From Hyphomicrobiales bacterium (GTDB lineage Bacteria > Pseudomonadota > Alphaproteobacteria > Rhizobiales > Beijerinckiaceae), in NCBI GenBank assembly GCA_930633495.1, contig CAKNFJ010000001.1:3929001-3993000 (forward strand): 64,000 nucleotides of DNA. The letters run 5' to 3'. Position numbers and translations under genes: made by a program. Below, piece after piece: positions 42,706-52,522 of this stretch (position 1 is the stretch's first letter; every line of letters begins with the position of its first letter). The notes under the pieces were generated by a model that worked only from the letters and a program-made list of their open reading frames with translations, did not search any database and had not been told where the DNA came from.

Positions 42706-44785
42706 GGCGCCGGCCGCTTTCGCCGAGCCAGCCGGCGACGAGCGCACCGAACAGGATCGCCAGACCCAGCAACCCGACGAAGAGCGGCGAGATCTGCACG
42801 CCGCGCACGATGCCGGAATCGCTGATCCTGAGGCCGATCCAGTCGTTGCCGGCGAGCTGGCTGCCCGAGCGCACCGGCACGATGCGCGGCACGGTGACGC
42901 CCGAACCGCTCTCATGGCCGATGCGGCGCGACGAGCCGCCCGTGGCCTGCGCGAGATGCTGGAGCGCGGCCGGATCGCTGACCACCTCCATCAGTTCGCG
43001 CGGGTTTTCGGGGCCGACGCTGGCAAAGGCCGTGAGATTGTCCGCTGTCAGGCGGTAGAGGCCCTGGTCGCTCGCGGGCAACCGCGCAGTGAACAGCCCC
43101 GGCCGCCCCGCTTCGAGCGTGATGGAGCGCGATTGCCCGTCGGGACCGGTGACGGTCACGGGGGCGGGATTGTCGCTCAGCGTCTGGCGTTCGATCTCGA
43201 TGGTGCCGCCCCGGGCCGTGGCGCGCAGCGCCTCCTCCTCCAGCTCCGGCTCCTTCATCAGCCAGTGGCTGAGCCGCCGCAGCAGGTCGAGATAGGGTCC
43301 GCCGTCGCGGAAGCCGCGTGCCCAGAGCCAGGCGTGGTCGGAGAGGAAGAGCGCGACGCGGCCTTTTTGCTCGCGGGCCAGCATCAGGAGAGGGCGCTCG
43401 CCGGGGCCGGTCATGACCGGGGCTGCGCCGGCGCGAGCCTGTGCTCCGACCATGCGCAGCCATTCGCCCCAACGCGGCGGCGAGACGTCCGAGCCCGGCA
43501 GGTCCCGGGTCACGGGGTGGCGCTTGCCGGGCTCGCTGACCTGGGCGCGGTAGGCCTCGTCGATGACGCTGCCATCCGGCACGGCCGGCAGGATCTGGCC
43601 GAGCGGGGTGCGTGCCAGCGTCTGCGAGCCCGCATATTCGGGGCCGGCCGCGACCAGCAGCGCACCGCCGTCACGGACGTAGCGGACGATGTTCTCGAAA
43701 TAGAGCAGCGGCAGGATCGACTGGTTGGCGTAACGATCGAAGATGATCAGGTCGAATTCCTTGATCTTGACCTGGAACAGCTCGCGCGTCGGGAAGGCGA
43801 TCAGCGACAATTCGTTGATCGGCGTGCCGTCCTGCTTCTCGGGCGGCCTGAGGATGGTGAAGTGGACGAGGTCGACATTGGCGTCGGCCTTGAGCAGGTT
43901 GCGCCAGGTGCGCTCGCCCGGATGCGGCTCGCCCGAGACCAGCAATACGCGAAGTTTGTCCCTGACTCCTTCAATTGTAATAACCGCGCGGTTGTTGGCG
44001 AGCGTCAGCTCGTTGTCGAGCGGCGCGGCCTCGATCTCGACGACGTTCGGGCCGCCACGATCGATGCGGATCGGCACCTGCACGATCTGCCCGGTCGCGA
44101 CGTCGCGGCGGGCGATGATCTCGCCGTCGCGGCGGATGGTGAGGCCGGCGCGGCTCGCGCCGTTCTTGTCCACGACGCGCAGACGAATGACCTGATCCTT
44201 GCCGACGATGCCGAAGCGCGGTGAATCGACCAGCACGATGCGGCGGTCTATCTCGGCGTTGCGGCCGGTGGTCAGGACATGCAGCGGCGCGCGCAGGCCG
44301 AGCGCCTCGGCATTGGCCGGGGTGTCATGGGCGAGGCCGTCGGTGATGGTGATGGCGCCGGCGACGCGCTCGGAGGGAACGTCCGCGAGGCTCGACGACA
44401 GGGCCTCGAACAGCCGCGTGCCGTCGCTCGCGCCTTGCGCGTCGCGCAGCTCGACGATCCGCGGTTCGATGTTGGGGATGCCGCGCAGCTGCCGCTCGAC
44501 CTCCGCCACGGCGGCGTCGGTCTGGGCGGAGCGGTCGGCCAGACGGTTCGAGGCCGAGCGATCGACCACGACCGAGACGACGTCCTTGACCGGCTCGCGG
44601 TCCTCGAAGACCAGCGAGGGGTCGGCGAGCGCCAGCGTCAGAACCACGAGGGCCAGCGCGCGCAGGATGGCGCCGCGCCCGGCCAGAACGACCGCGGCGC
44701 CTGCGGCCAGCGCCGCCAGAACGGCGAGGCCGATCAGGAGAGGCAGCGGCACCAGCGGGGCGAAGGAAACGCTCCACATCGTCAT
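42689..44785 (-). CDS. Membrane protein with VWA/glutamine-amidotransferase-like region, MoxR operon
   Basis: A 698-residue protein with two N-terminal membrane helices (about 10-58) and one near the C-terminus (about 670-690). The large periplasmic part starts with a von Willebrand A-like stretch, 'DVVSVVVDRSASNRLADRS' (MIDAS-like DxSxS), and later has a class-I glutamine-amidotransferase-like region, 'FDLIIFDRYANQSILPLL' and 'YVRDGGALLVAAGPEYAG', without an obvious catalytic Cys. It is the last gene of the moxR operon and its start overlaps the DUF4159 gene stop (ATGA). Function unknown; envelope quality control is a common proposal for such operons. Confidence 0.75.
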   Translation of the reverse strand: MTMWSVSFAPLVPLPLLIGLAVLAALAAGAAVVLAGRGAILRALALVVLTLALADPSLVFEDREPVKDVVSVVVDRSASNRLADRSAQTDAAVAEVERQLRGIPNIEPRIVELRDAQGASDGTRLFEALSSSLADVPSERVAGAITITDGLAHDTPANAEALGLRAPLHVLTTGRNAEIDRRIVLVDSPRFGIVGKDQVIRLRVVDKNGASRAGLTIRRDGEIIARRDVATGQIVQVPIRIDRGGPNVVEIEAAPLDNELTLANNRAVITIEGVRDKLRVLLVSGEPHPGERTWRNLLKADANVDLVHFTILRPPEKQDGTPINELSLIAFPTRELFQVKIKEFDLIIFDRYANQSILPLLYFENIVRYVRDGGALLVAAGPEYAGSQTLARTPLGQILPAVPDGSVIDEAYRAQVSEPGKRHPVTRDLPGSDVSPPRWGEWLRMVGAQARAGAAPVMTGPGERPLLMLAREQKGRVALFLSDHAWLWARGFRDGGPYLDLLRRLSHWLMKEPELEEEALRATARGGTIEIERQTLSDNPAPVTVTGPDGQSRSITLEAGRPGLFTARLPASDQGLYRLTADNLTAFASVGPENPRELMEVVSDPAALQHLAQATGGSSRRIGHESGSGVTVPRIVPVRSGSQLAGNDWIGLRISDSGIVRGVQISPLFVGLLGLAILFGALVAGWLGESGRRLRRQA

Positions 44786-47604
44786 TGTCCCAGGCGTTCG
44801 AGCAGGGCCGGGACATGGACCTGATCGGCCTTGTAGTTGCCGGTGAGGGCATACATCACGAGGTTGATGCCGGCCCGCAGCGCCATTTCGCGCTGGCGCG
44901 GATCGGAGCCGGAGAGCGGCACCAGCCCTTCGCCGCGCTTGTCGATGGCCCAGGCCGCGGCGAGGTCGTTGGCGGTGATGATGATGGGCGAGACATTGTC
45001 GCCGGCCCGCGCCGGGCGCCGGCCGTCGCTATCGGCGGGGGGCAGCGTCTCGACCCAGGTCGTGCCGCTGTCGTAGCGACCGACGAGCTCGTCGAGAATG
45101 TAGAAGGTCTTGGTCAGGACGTGGTCGCGCGGCAGCGGTTCGAGCTCGGGAATGTCGAGCGTCTGCAGCATGCGCCTGAGCTGGTCGCCCTCGGGCGTCG
45201 TGCCGCCGCCCGGGCGGGCGCTCATCGCATCGCGCGTGTCGAAGATCACCAGCCCGCCGCCCTTCATATAGGCTTCGAGCTTGCGCAGCGTCTCGGCCGA
45301 GGGAATCGGCCGGCCGGCGACGATCGGCCAATAGAGCACGGGGAAGAAGGCGAGCTCGTCGCGTTCGACATTGACGCCGACGGCCTCGCCCGGTTCCAGC
45401 GCCGTTCGCGAGCCGAGCACGGTATTGAGTCCGGCGAGCCCGGCCTTCGACATGTCGTCGACAGCCCTGTCGCCGGTCACGACATAGGCAAGCCGCGTCA
45501 CCGCGCCATTGGCGAGGAGCGCGCGGGGGACCGGCGGGCGAGCCTCCGTCTGCGGGCCGGGCGCGGGCTGGGCACGGGCGGGATCGGGCGACACGGCACC
45601 CGCCAGCGCCAGTGCCAGCAGGATCGCGGCCGGCGCCGCGACCTTGCGGGCACGGCCGAGGCCGAGGCGGCCGCCGAGCCAGAGCGTCGCCAGCGTGTCG
45701 AGGATCAGCAGCAGCAGGGCGAGAACGAGCAAAGGCGGGCGGGCATCGCGCGCGACGGGCTCGTCGATCGGCAGGACCGGCGCGCCGAGGCTGGCGAGAT
45801 CGAGCGCGGCCAGCGTGTCGCCCGGGGTCAGGGCATTGACCGCGAAGGTGCCGTCGGTCGGGCCGTATAGCCCGGGCGGGTGGGCCAGCGTGCCGCGGCC
45901 GGCATAATTGCGCGGGACGGGCTGGCTGGTCGCCGGTGGGGCGCGGAAGCGGCCGCTGCCGTCGAGCACGCGGGTCGGGGACAGCGTCTCGACGCGAATC
46001 TCGTCGCCCTGCGCTTCGGCGGCGGGGCCCGTGCCGGCGAGGTTCACCACCCGGCGCAGCATCTCCACGAACAGGCCGGAGAGCGGCAGGTTCGACCAGG
46101 TGGTGTCGGCCGTGACGTGGACCATGGCGATGACGCCGTCGCCGCGCCGCTCGCCGGTGACGACCGGGGTGCCGTCCTCCAGGGCCGCCCAGGTCTTGCG
46201 GGACAACTCCGGTTCGGGCTCGGCCAGGATCTGGCGGCTGACGCGGATGTCGTCGTTGATGGTCAGGCCGTAGAAGGGGCTCTCGCGCGTGAAGGCCGCG
46301 AGCTTGCGCGGCGTCTCCCAGGATAGGCCGCCGCCCAGCGTCCGCCCGCCGCGGCGCAGGCGAACCGGGGTCAGATCGTCCGAGGAGGCGGCGAGGCGCG
46401 CACCGGCGAAGCGCAGCAGCACGCCGCCGCGGGCGACGAAATCGGAGACCTTGGCGCTGGTGTCGCGGTCGAGCGCGCCGATATCGGCCAGTACCAGCAC
46501 CGAGAGGTTCTGCGCGAGCAGCTCGCCGACCGGATCGGTCGAGCCCTGGCGAGGCTCGCGGATTTCCGCGAAAGGCTGCAGCGCGCGTGAGATGTAGTAG
46601 GTCGGCGACAGCAGCGGCTGGGCGGTGTCGGCGGTCGCGCCAGAGACGATGCCGACGCGGCGCCGCTTGGCACGGTCGTCGAGCAGGGCGACGGCACCGG
46701 CGCTGTTCTCGCCGACGATCTCCAGCCGCGAGACGGCGTTGCGCACCTCGATCGGCAGGGTGAGCCGCGCCGTGGTCTGCAGGCTGGAGCCCTCGAAGAT
46801 GAAGGCCGCGTCGCCAAGCGGCAGGCCCTTCAGGTCGAGGGCGCGGACCTGCCCGGTCGCGGGTGCGCTCGCCACCGGGCGCAGCACCTTCACGCTGAGC
46901 GCACCGGCGAGGTTCTCGGCTGCCGCCAGTGCGAGCTGGGTGGGCGGTCCGGCGTGAATGGACAGGCGCCTGGCATCGGCGAACGGCTTCAGCCGGGCCT
47001 GGAAGCTGCCGTCGTCGGAAATGGCGAGGCCATCCGCGATCCAGACGATCTCGGCCTCAGGGGCCGTCTGCAAAAAGGCCTCGATGCGCGGCAGATGGGC
47101 GGAACGGTCGGGCGCATGAGGCTGCAGCGCGAGCGCGCGCAGCCGGTCGAGCGCGCTGCGCGGCTCCGTCAGCGCGATAGCCGCCGGTGCCTCCGCGAGC
47201 CCGACGATGGCGACGGGGCGGCCTTCGCGCGTCGCGGCGGCGATCCTGGATTCGGCGACGGCGATGCGGTCCGTCCAGTCCGGGGCGGCGCCGAAGCCAT
47301 TGTCGACGAGGAGCAGGACGGGGCCGCGCAGCGGGGCGCCTTCGCGCGACGGATTCCAGATGGGGCCGGCGACGGCGAGGATAGCGAGGGCGGCGACGGC
47401 CATGCGGATGGCGAGCAGCCACCAGGGCGTATGGGCCGGCATTTCCCGCTTCGCGACCAGATCGGCCATGATCTTGAGCGGCGGGAAGTCGATGCGGCGC
47501 GGGCGCGGTGGGGTCACGCGCAGGATCAGCCAGAGCGCCGGCAGGAGCGCGAGCGCCGCCAGTGCAAGAGGCGCGGAAAAGGTCAGGGGGAGGGCGCTGA
47601 ACAT
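44782..47604 (-). CDS. BatA/DUF4159 membrane protein, MoxR operon
   Basis: A 940-residue protein. The N-terminal region (1-90) is the BatA-type membrane entry, 'LALLPALWLILRVTPPRPRRIDFPPLKI' in part, with a second helix near 60-80. A VWA-like extracytoplasmic segment follows ('VLLLVDNGFGAAPDW'), a helix at about 650-690, and the C-terminal 220 residues form a DUF4159 domain with 'FFPVLYWPIVAGRP', 'YMKGGGLVIFDTRD' and 'NLVMYALTGNYKADQVH'. This fusion is common in alphaproteobacteria next to MoxR. It lies between the DUF58 and the 698-residue gene, each in the same direction. Confidence 0.82.
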   Translation of the reverse strand: MFSALPLTFSAPLALAALALLPALWLILRVTPPRPRRIDFPPLKIMADLVAKREMPAHTPWWLLAIRMAVAALAILAVAGPIWNPSREGAPLRGPVLLLVDNGFGAAPDWTDRIAVAESRIAAATREGRPVAIVGLAEAPAAIALTEPRSALDRLRALALQPHAPDRSAHLPRIEAFLQTAPEAEIVWIADGLAISDDGSFQARLKPFADARRLSIHAGPPTQLALAAAENLAGALSVKVLRPVASAPATGQVRALDLKGLPLGDAAFIFEGSSLQTTARLTLPIEVRNAVSRLEIVGENSAGAVALLDDRAKRRRVGIVSGATADTAQPLLSPTYYISRALQPFAEIREPRQGSTDPVGELLAQNLSVLVLADIGALDRDTSAKVSDFVARGGVLLRFAGARLAASSDDLTPVRLRRGGRTLGGGLSWETPRKLAAFTRESPFYGLTINDDIRVSRQILAEPEPELSRKTWAALEDGTPVVTGERRGDGVIAMVHVTADTTWSNLPLSGLFVEMLRRVVNLAGTGPAAEAQGDEIRVETLSPTRVLDGSGRFRAPPATSQPVPRNYAGRGTLAHPPGLYGPTDGTFAVNALTPGDTLAALDLASLGAPVLPIDEPVARDARPPLLVLALLLLILDTLATLWLGGRLGLGRARKVAAPAAILLALALAGAVSPDPARAQPAPGPQTEARPPVPRALLANGAVTRLAYVVTGDRAVDDMSKAGLAGLNTVLGSRTALEPGEAVGVNVERDELAFFPVLYWPIVAGRPIPSAETLRKLEAYMKGGGLVIFDTRDAMSARPGGGTTPEGDQLRRMLQTLDIPELEPLPRDHVLTKTFYILDELVGRYDSGTTWVETLPPADSDGRRPARAGDNVSPIIITANDLAAAWAIDKRGEGLVPLSGSDPRQREMALRAGINLVMYALTGNYKADQVHVPALLERLGQ

Positions 47605-47614
47605 GGCGGCTCCC

Positions 47615-48532
47615 TCAGAAACCCGATGCGCCGCGCGAGGCGGCGATGAGGCTGGCGACGCGCAGGACGGCTTCGCTTGCCGGACGGTCGGTGCGGTGAA
47701 GCGTCAGGGTCCAGCCGGCCTTGCGGCAGGCCTCGGCGATCGCATCGCGATGGGCCGCGAGGCGCTGGCGATACTCCTCGCCCCAGGCATCGGCATCGCC
47801 GACACGCAAGGTCAGGCCATCCTCCAGATCGAAAAGCTCGGCCTGGCCGGTAAAGGGAAAGGTCTCCTCGATCGGGTCGGCGATCAGCAGGAGGTGGCCG
47901 CGTGCGCCGCTCGACGCCATGGTCGCAATGCGCTGCGCCAGCGAGGCGGAGGGCGAAAGCCCGTCCGTGATGATGATGGCGTCGGCCAGCCGCGGCAGCG
48001 GTTCGGCGGGAGGCAGGTCCGCCTCGCCGCTCCGGCTGTCGGCGGCGATGGCCTGGGCCAGCAGTTCGACGATGCGACGTGAGGCGAGTGCCCGCGTCAG
48101 GCCGAGATGGCCGACGCGCTCGCCACCCTCGACCATCGTCTCGGCCAGGGCGAAGCCGGCGACCAGCGCCCGCTCGATCTTGGGAGCCATCGCGAGGGAG
48201 GAGGCGAAGCCCATCGAGGCGGAGCGGTCGATCCAGAGCCAGATCGAATGCGAGGCTTCCCATTCGCGCTCGCGCACGAAGAGGTGGCCGTCGCGGGCCG
48301 AGCGGCGCCAGTCGATGCGCGAGGCGGACTCGCCGGCAACGAGCGGGCGATATTGCCAGAAGGTCTCGCCCGGGCCTGACCGGCGCCGGCCATGGATGCC
48401 GTGGATGCTGGCCGCGACGCGGCGGGCTTCGAGGATGAGGCGCGGCAGGCGCGCGGCAAGATCGAGCGATTCCGACAGAATCGGTCTGGCGGGTTTCCGC
48501 TCGCTCGGACCCAGGACGCGCGTGCGCAGCAT
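47615..48532 (-). CDS. DUF58 domain protein, MoxR operon
   Basis: A 305-residue cytoplasmic protein with the DUF58 signature: 'GIHGRRRSGPGETFWQYRPL', 'SRIDWRRSARDGHLFVREREWE' and 'SIWLWIDRSASMGFAS', the last being a VWA MIDAS motif (DxSxS). DUF58 proteins are thought to be substrates or adaptors of MoxR AAA ATPases. It begins four bases after the moxR stop and ends ten bases before the BatA/DUF4159 start, so these genes form one operon. Confidence 0.9.
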   Translation of the reverse strand: MLRTRVLGPSERKPARPILSESLDLAARLPRLILEARRVAASIHGIHGRRRSGPGETFWQYRPLVAGESASRIDWRRSARDGHLFVREREWEASHSIWLWIDRSASMGFASSLAMAPKIERALVAGFALAETMVEGGERVGHLGLTRALASRRIVELLAQAIAADSRSGEADLPPAEPLPRLADAIIITDGLSPSASLAQRIATMASSGARGHLLLIADPIEETFPFTGQAELFDLEDGLTLRVGDADAWGEEYRQRLAAHRDAIAEACRKAGWTLTLHRTDRPASEAVLRVASLIAASRGASGF

Positions 48533-48536
48533 CGGC

Positions 48537-49655
48537 TTACCCCAGCCGTTCCACGAGCCGGCCGATCACGCCCTCGACGGTCTCGCCATCGGCGCGGGCG
48601 GCGAAGGTGAGCGCGACACGGTGCTTGAGAACGGGGAGCGCCAGGGCCGCGACATCGTCCACGGACGGGGCGAGGCGCCCTTCGACCAGCGCGCGGGCGC
48701 GCACCGCGAGCGTCAGCGACTGGCTGGCGCGCGGGCCGGGCCCCCAGGCCAGCTTGTCGGTGATGGCGGCATCGCCCTCGCCGGGACGGGCGGAGCGGAC
48801 GAGATCGAGGATCGCATCGACGACGGCCTCGCCGACCGGCAGGCGGCGCACGAGGCGCTGGATCGACATCAGCGTCTCGGCGGTCATCGCCTGAGACGGC
48901 TTGTATTCGGTCGCGCCGGTGGTCTCGAGCAGGATGCGCCGCTCGGCCTCGCGGTCGGGATAGCCGACGTCGATCTCGAGCAGGAAGCGGTCGAGCTGCG
49001 CCTCGGGCAGGGGGTAGGTGCCTTCCTGCTCGATCGGGTTCTGGGTCGCCAGCACATGGAAGGGCGCCGGCAGGTCGTAGCGCTCGCCGGCCACGGTGAC
49101 GTGATGCTCCTGCATCGCCTGGAGCAGCGCGGACTGGGTGCGGGGCGAGGCGCGGTTGATCTCGTCCGCCATCAGGAGCTGCGCGAAGACCGGGCCCTTG
49201 ATGAAGCGGAAATGGCGCTTGCCGTCGCCCGATTCGTCGAGCACCTCGGAGCCGAGAATGTCGGAGGGCATCAGGTCCGGCGTGAACTGGACGCGCCGCG
49301 CCGCGAGGCCGAGCACTGTGCCCATGGCCTCGACGAGCTTGGTCTTGGCGAGGCCGGGCACGCCGACGAGCAGGCCGTGGCCGCCCGCGAGCAGGGTGAC
49401 GAGCGAGAGGTCGACCACCGCCTGCTGGCCGAAGATGACCTGGCCGATTTCCTTGCGGGCCGCGCCGATCGCGCCGAGCGCGGCCTCGGCCGCCTCGACG
49501 ATGCCGCTGTCGAGATCGATGGGGGATGTGCTCTCGCTCGCGCGGGCTTGCGCCGCCATGTCGGTCTCCTTCACTGTCGCGGCGCGTTGCGCCGGCTTGT
49601 CAGCACGCCGGATGGGCGCGTCGATCCGTTCCGCCGTCGACTGTGGACGGGCCAC
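48537..49655 (-). CDS. MoxR family AAA+ ATPase
   Basis: A 372-residue AAA+ chaperone of the MoxR group. It has the Walker A-like 'LVGVPGLAKTKLVEAM', Walker B 'LLMADEINRASPRTQSALLQAM' and sensor 1 'HVLATQNPIEQEGTYPLPEAQLDRF' in part, and the lid region with 'VRSARPGEGD' and 'GPGPRASQSL'. MoxR proteins work with DUF58/VWA partners to mature or repair other proteins, often in the envelope or on metal enzymes. It is the first gene of a four-gene operon with DUF58, BatA/DUF4159 and the 698-residue membrane protein. About 40 polar residues precede the conserved domain. Confidence 0.93.
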   Translation of the reverse strand: MARPQSTAERIDAPIRRADKPAQRAATVKETDMAAQARASESTSPIDLDSGIVEAAEAALGAIGAARKEIGQVIFGQQAVVDLSLVTLLAGGHGLLVGVPGLAKTKLVEAMGTVLGLAARRVQFTPDLMPSDILGSEVLDESGDGKRHFRFIKGPVFAQLLMADEINRASPRTQSALLQAMQEHHVTVAGERYDLPAPFHVLATQNPIEQEGTYPLPEAQLDRFLLEIDVGYPDREAERRILLETTGATEYKPSQAMTAETLMSIQRLVRRLPVGEAVVDAILDLVRSARPGEGDAAITDKLAWGPGPRASQSLTLAVRARALVEGRLAPSVDDVAALALPVLKHRVALTFAARADGETVEGVIGRLVERLG

Positions 49656-49774
49656 TCCGGCGGCTCAAGCGCCGAATGGCACGGTACACATCATCTCGGC
49701 TTCACGATTATGTGGAGGTCAAGGCAGAAAGGCGATGTGGTGCGGATGCCGCAGACGAGGGAGGGCAAGCCGCC

Positions 49775-50362
49775 ATGACCGGTCAGGGCAATGCGATGGA
49801 GCGGCTGATGGCGGCGCTCGGCCCCGGCAAGCAGCGCGGATTGCCGCCTGTGGAGCGCTGGAATCCGCCGTTTTGCGGCGATTTGGACATGCGGATCGCC
49901 GCCGACGGCACCTGGTTCTACATGGGTACGCCGATCGGCCGGCCGGCTCTGGTGAAGCTGTTTTCCTCGGTGCTGAAGCGCGAGGGCGACGATTACTTTC
50001 TCGTGACCCCGGTCGAAAAAGTCGGAATCAGGGTCGAGGATGCGCCGTTCCAGGCGGTCGAGATGCAGCTCGACGGCGAGGGCGACGGGCGCGGCATCGC
50101 CTTCCGCACGCAGGTCGACGATCTGCTCTGCGTCGGGCCGGACCATGCCTTGCGTTTCGAGCGGGCTGCCAGGGACGGGCTCAAGCCCTATGTCCATGTC
50201 CGGCGCGGACTCTGGGCCCGGCTGACGCGGGCGCTGACCTACGATCTGCTCGCGCTGGGCACGGTACGGCAGGTCGATGGGCAGGCGATGTTTGGCATCG
50301 CCGCATCCGGCCTGTTCTACCCCGCCCTGCCGGCGAGCGAGATCGAAGACATCGAGATGTGA
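49775..50362 (+). CDS. DUF1285 family protein
   Basis: A 195-residue cytoplasmic protein of the DUF1285 family, a common alphaproteobacterial family of unknown biochemical role. Landmarks are 'PPVERWNPPFCGDLDMRIAADGTWFYMGTPIGRPALVKLF' in part, 'YFLVTPVEKVGIRVEDAPF' and 'ALTYDLLALG'. The start at 49775 follows GAGGGC; an earlier in-frame start would overlap the moxR promoter region without conserved residues. It heads a tight run with a Nudix enzyme, a DUF6111 protein and the CCA-adding enzyme, a conserved order in Hyphomicrobiales as far as I recall. Confidence 0.88.
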   Translation: MTGQGNAMERLMAALGPGKQRGLPPVERWNPPFCGDLDMRIAADGTWFYMGTPIGRPALVKLFSSVLKREGDDYFLVTPVEKVGIRVEDAPFQAVEMQLDGEGDGRGIAFRTQVDDLLCVGPDHALRFERAARDGLKPYVHVRRGLWARLTRALTYDLLALGTVRQVDGQAMFGIAASGLFYPALPASEIEDIEM

Positions 50363-50363
50363 C

Positions 50364-51014
50364 GTGAACGGCCAGGCCCTGAACCTCAGCACGGAAGCCT
50401 TCGCCAAGCTGGCGCGGGAGCGGTTGCGCGCCGACCCGCCGGCGCTCGGCGACGTCATCGCCCGCCCGCGCGGCGACCATGAGAACCAACCGCAACCCGT
50501 GCCAATTCCCGACGAAAAACGCGCGGTGCCGGCAGCCGTGCTGATCGGCATCGTGCCGCGCGAGACGGGGCCGACCGTGCTGCTGACCCAGCGTGCCGCG
50601 GCGCTGCGCAACCATTCGGCACAGATCGCCTTTCCGGGCGGGCGCGTCGATGCCGTCGACGGCTCGCCGGTCGTCACCGCCCTGCGCGAGACGGAGGAGG
50701 AGATCGGCCTGTCGCGGGAGCGCATCCGCACGCTGGGATTTCTCGATGCCTATCTGACGGGCACCGGATATCGCATCGTGCCGGTGGTGGCGCTGGTCGA
50801 GCCTCCCTTCTCGCTGGCGATCAATCACCACGAGGTCGACGAGGCCTTCGAGACGCCGCTTTCCTTCCTGCTCGACCCCGCCAATCACAAGCGGGAGGGG
50901 CGCGAGTGGAAGGGGCATTTGCGCACCTACTATGCGATGCCGTTCGAGGGTCGCTATATCTGGGGGGCGACCGCCGGCATGATCCGTAATCTTTACGAGC
51001 GTCTGGCCGGTTAG
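50364..51014 (+). CDS. Coenzyme A pyrophosphatase-type NUDIX hydrolase
   Basis: A 216-residue Nudix enzyme of the CoA diphosphatase group, predicted to split CoA or acyl-CoA into phosphopantetheine and 3',5'-ADP. The UPF0035/CoA motif 'LTQRAAALRNHSAQIAFPGG' precedes the Nudix box 'VVTALRETEEEIGL'. It begins with GTG one base after the DUF1285 stop. A small membrane protein gene and the CCA-adding enzyme follow. The CoA motif makes this assignment more secure than for the Nudix gene at 41.5 kb. Confidence 0.88.
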   Translation: MNGQALNLSTEAFAKLARERLRADPPALGDVIARPRGDHENQPQPVPIPDEKRAVPAAVLIGIVPRETGPTVLLTQRAAALRNHSAQIAFPGGRVDAVDGSPVVTALRETEEEIGLSRERIRTLGFLDAYLTGTGYRIVPVVALVEPPFSLAINHHEVDEAFETPLSFLLDPANHKREGREWKGHLRTYYAMPFEGRYIWGATAGMIRNLYERLAG

Positions 51015-51053
51015 AACTGTTTGCGCCAAAAGCGCCTGGGAACGACGAAGCCG

Positions 51054-51311
51054 ATGCTGCGCGCGATCATCGAAGAGGTCCTGCTCTTCGTCCTGCCCTT
51101 CTGCGTTTTCGCGGGCTATCTCGTCATCAAGCGGCGCAACCCCCTCGATGTCGAGCATTGGAGCCGGCATGCCTTCTGGCTCGCGGTCGTCGGCCTGCTG
51201 CTGGCGATCGGAACCCTGGCCTATACCGGCTTCATCGCGCCGCGCAGCCAGGGTGCCTACGAGCCGCCGCATATGGAAAACGGGGTGCTCGTGCCCGGCC
51301 GCTTCAAATGA
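51054..51311 (+). CDS. DUF6111 small membrane protein
   Basis: An 85-residue protein with two transmembrane helices, 'EVLLFVLPFCVFAGYLVIK' and 'FWLAVVGLLLAIGTLAYTGF', and a conserved C-terminal 'YEPPHMENGVLVPGRF', which matches the DUF6111 family found beside CCA-adding enzyme genes in alphaproteobacteria. Function unknown. ATG 51054 was chosen; a TTG at 51021 would add eleven residues. The stop overlaps the next start by four bases (ATGA). Confidence 0.82.
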   Translation: MLRAIIEEVLLFVLPFCVFAGYLVIKRRNPLDVEHWSRHAFWLAVVGLLLAIGTLAYTGFIAPRSQGAYEPPHMENGVLVPGRFK

Positions 51312-52522
51312 ACCGGAGCGAGGCCGTCGCCCGCTTCCTGGGCGAGCCGGTTCTGGCCCGTCTTCTGGCAGCGTTGAACGGGGAGGGCGAGGAAACCCGC
51401 ATCGTTGGCGGGGCGGTGCGCAATCTCCTGCTCGACGAACAGGCCAACGACGTCGACCTCGCGACGACGGCGCCGCCGGCGGAGACGATCAGGCGTGGCC
51501 GCAAGGCCGGTTTCAAGGCTGTGCCGACCGGGATCGAGCACGGCACGGTGACTCTGGTCTCCGGCAGGACGAGCTTCGAGGTGACGACGCTCCGGCGCGA
51601 TGTCGAGACCGACGGGCGCCGCGCCAAGGTCGTGTTCGGGCGCGATTTTGCCGAGGATGCGCTGCGGCGCGATTTCACCATCAATGCGCTGGGGCTCGAT
51701 CGCGACGGCAGGCTGCATGACTACAGCACGAGCTTGGCCGATCTGGCGGCGCGGCGCGTGCGCTTCATCGGCGAGGCGCAAACCCGCATCCGCGAAGATT
51801 ACCTGCGGATCCTGCGCTTCTTCCGGTTCCATGCCCGCTATGGCGAGGGCGTGCCGGATGCCGAAGGGATGCGCGCCTGCATCGCCGGCCGCGAGGGGCT
51901 TGGCGGCCTGTCGCGGGAGCGCGTGCGGGCCGAGTTGATGAAACTGCTGGTCGCGCCCCGGGCTGCTCCCACGCTCGAAGCCATGGCGGGGGCGGGGCTC
52001 CTGATACCGGTGATCGGCGCGGTGCCGCATCTCGCGCGCTTCGCAGCCATGGCCGGCGAACCGATCGATCCGGCGTTCCGGCTGGCGGCGCTTGCCGTGT
52101 CGGTGCGGGAGGATGCGCCGCGCTTGCGCGAGCGGCTGCGGCTCTCGAACGAGGAATTCGACCGGATCGAGCGGATCGCGCTGGCGCTTGAAGGGCTGGG
52201 TGGGCAGGCGCAGTTGCCCGTGCTGGCGCGGCTGCGTTTCGTCGCCGATCGTGCCGGCGCCGATGCGGCGGCCCATGCCCTGGCGTTGTTGACCGCATCG
52301 GCGGACGAGGCAACCGTTCGCGAGGTTCGGGATCTCACCGGCGAACTCGGCAGGACATCGGTCTTCCTGCCGCGCGGGCAGGACGTGCTGGCTCGCGGGG
52401 TGCCGAAAGGCGAGCGGATCGGGCAGGTCCTCGCGGAGACCCGCCGGCTCTGGATCGAAGCCGGTTGCCCGGCTGGCCGCGAGGAACAGTTCGCGCTGCT
52501 CGACGCTGCGGCGCAGACTTAG
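51308..52522 (+). CDS. cca: CCA tRNA nucleotidyltransferase / poly(A) polymerase family protein
   Basis: Adds or repairs the CCA end of tRNAs using CTP and ATP. The 404-residue protein belongs to class II nucleotidyltransferases: '[28 protein letters not shown]' in part contains the GG and DxD catalytic motifs, '[12 protein letters not shown]' and '[18 protein letters not shown]' are the conserved RNA-binding/neck motifs. It overlaps the DUF6111 gene and converges with hemF, overlapping its 3' end by four bases. Confidence 0.92.
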   Translation: MNRSEAVARFLGEPVLARLLAALNGEGEETRIVGGAVRNLLLDEQANDVDLATTAPPAETIRRGRKAGFKAVPTGIEHGTVTLVSGRTSFEVTTLRRDVETDGRRAKVVFGRDFAEDALRRDFTINALGLDRDGRLHDYSTSLADLAARRVRFIGEAQTRIREDYLRILRFFRFHARYGEGVPDAEGMRACIAGREGLGGLSRERVRAELMKLLVAPRAAPTLEAMAGAGLLIPVIGAVPHLARFAAMAGEPIDPAFRLAALAVSVREDAPRLRERLRLSNEEFDRIERIALALEGLGGQAQLPVLARLRFVADRAGADAAAHALALLTASADEATVREVRDLTGELGRTSVFLPRGQDVLARGVPKGERIGQVLAETRRLWIEAGCPAGREEQFALLDAAAQT

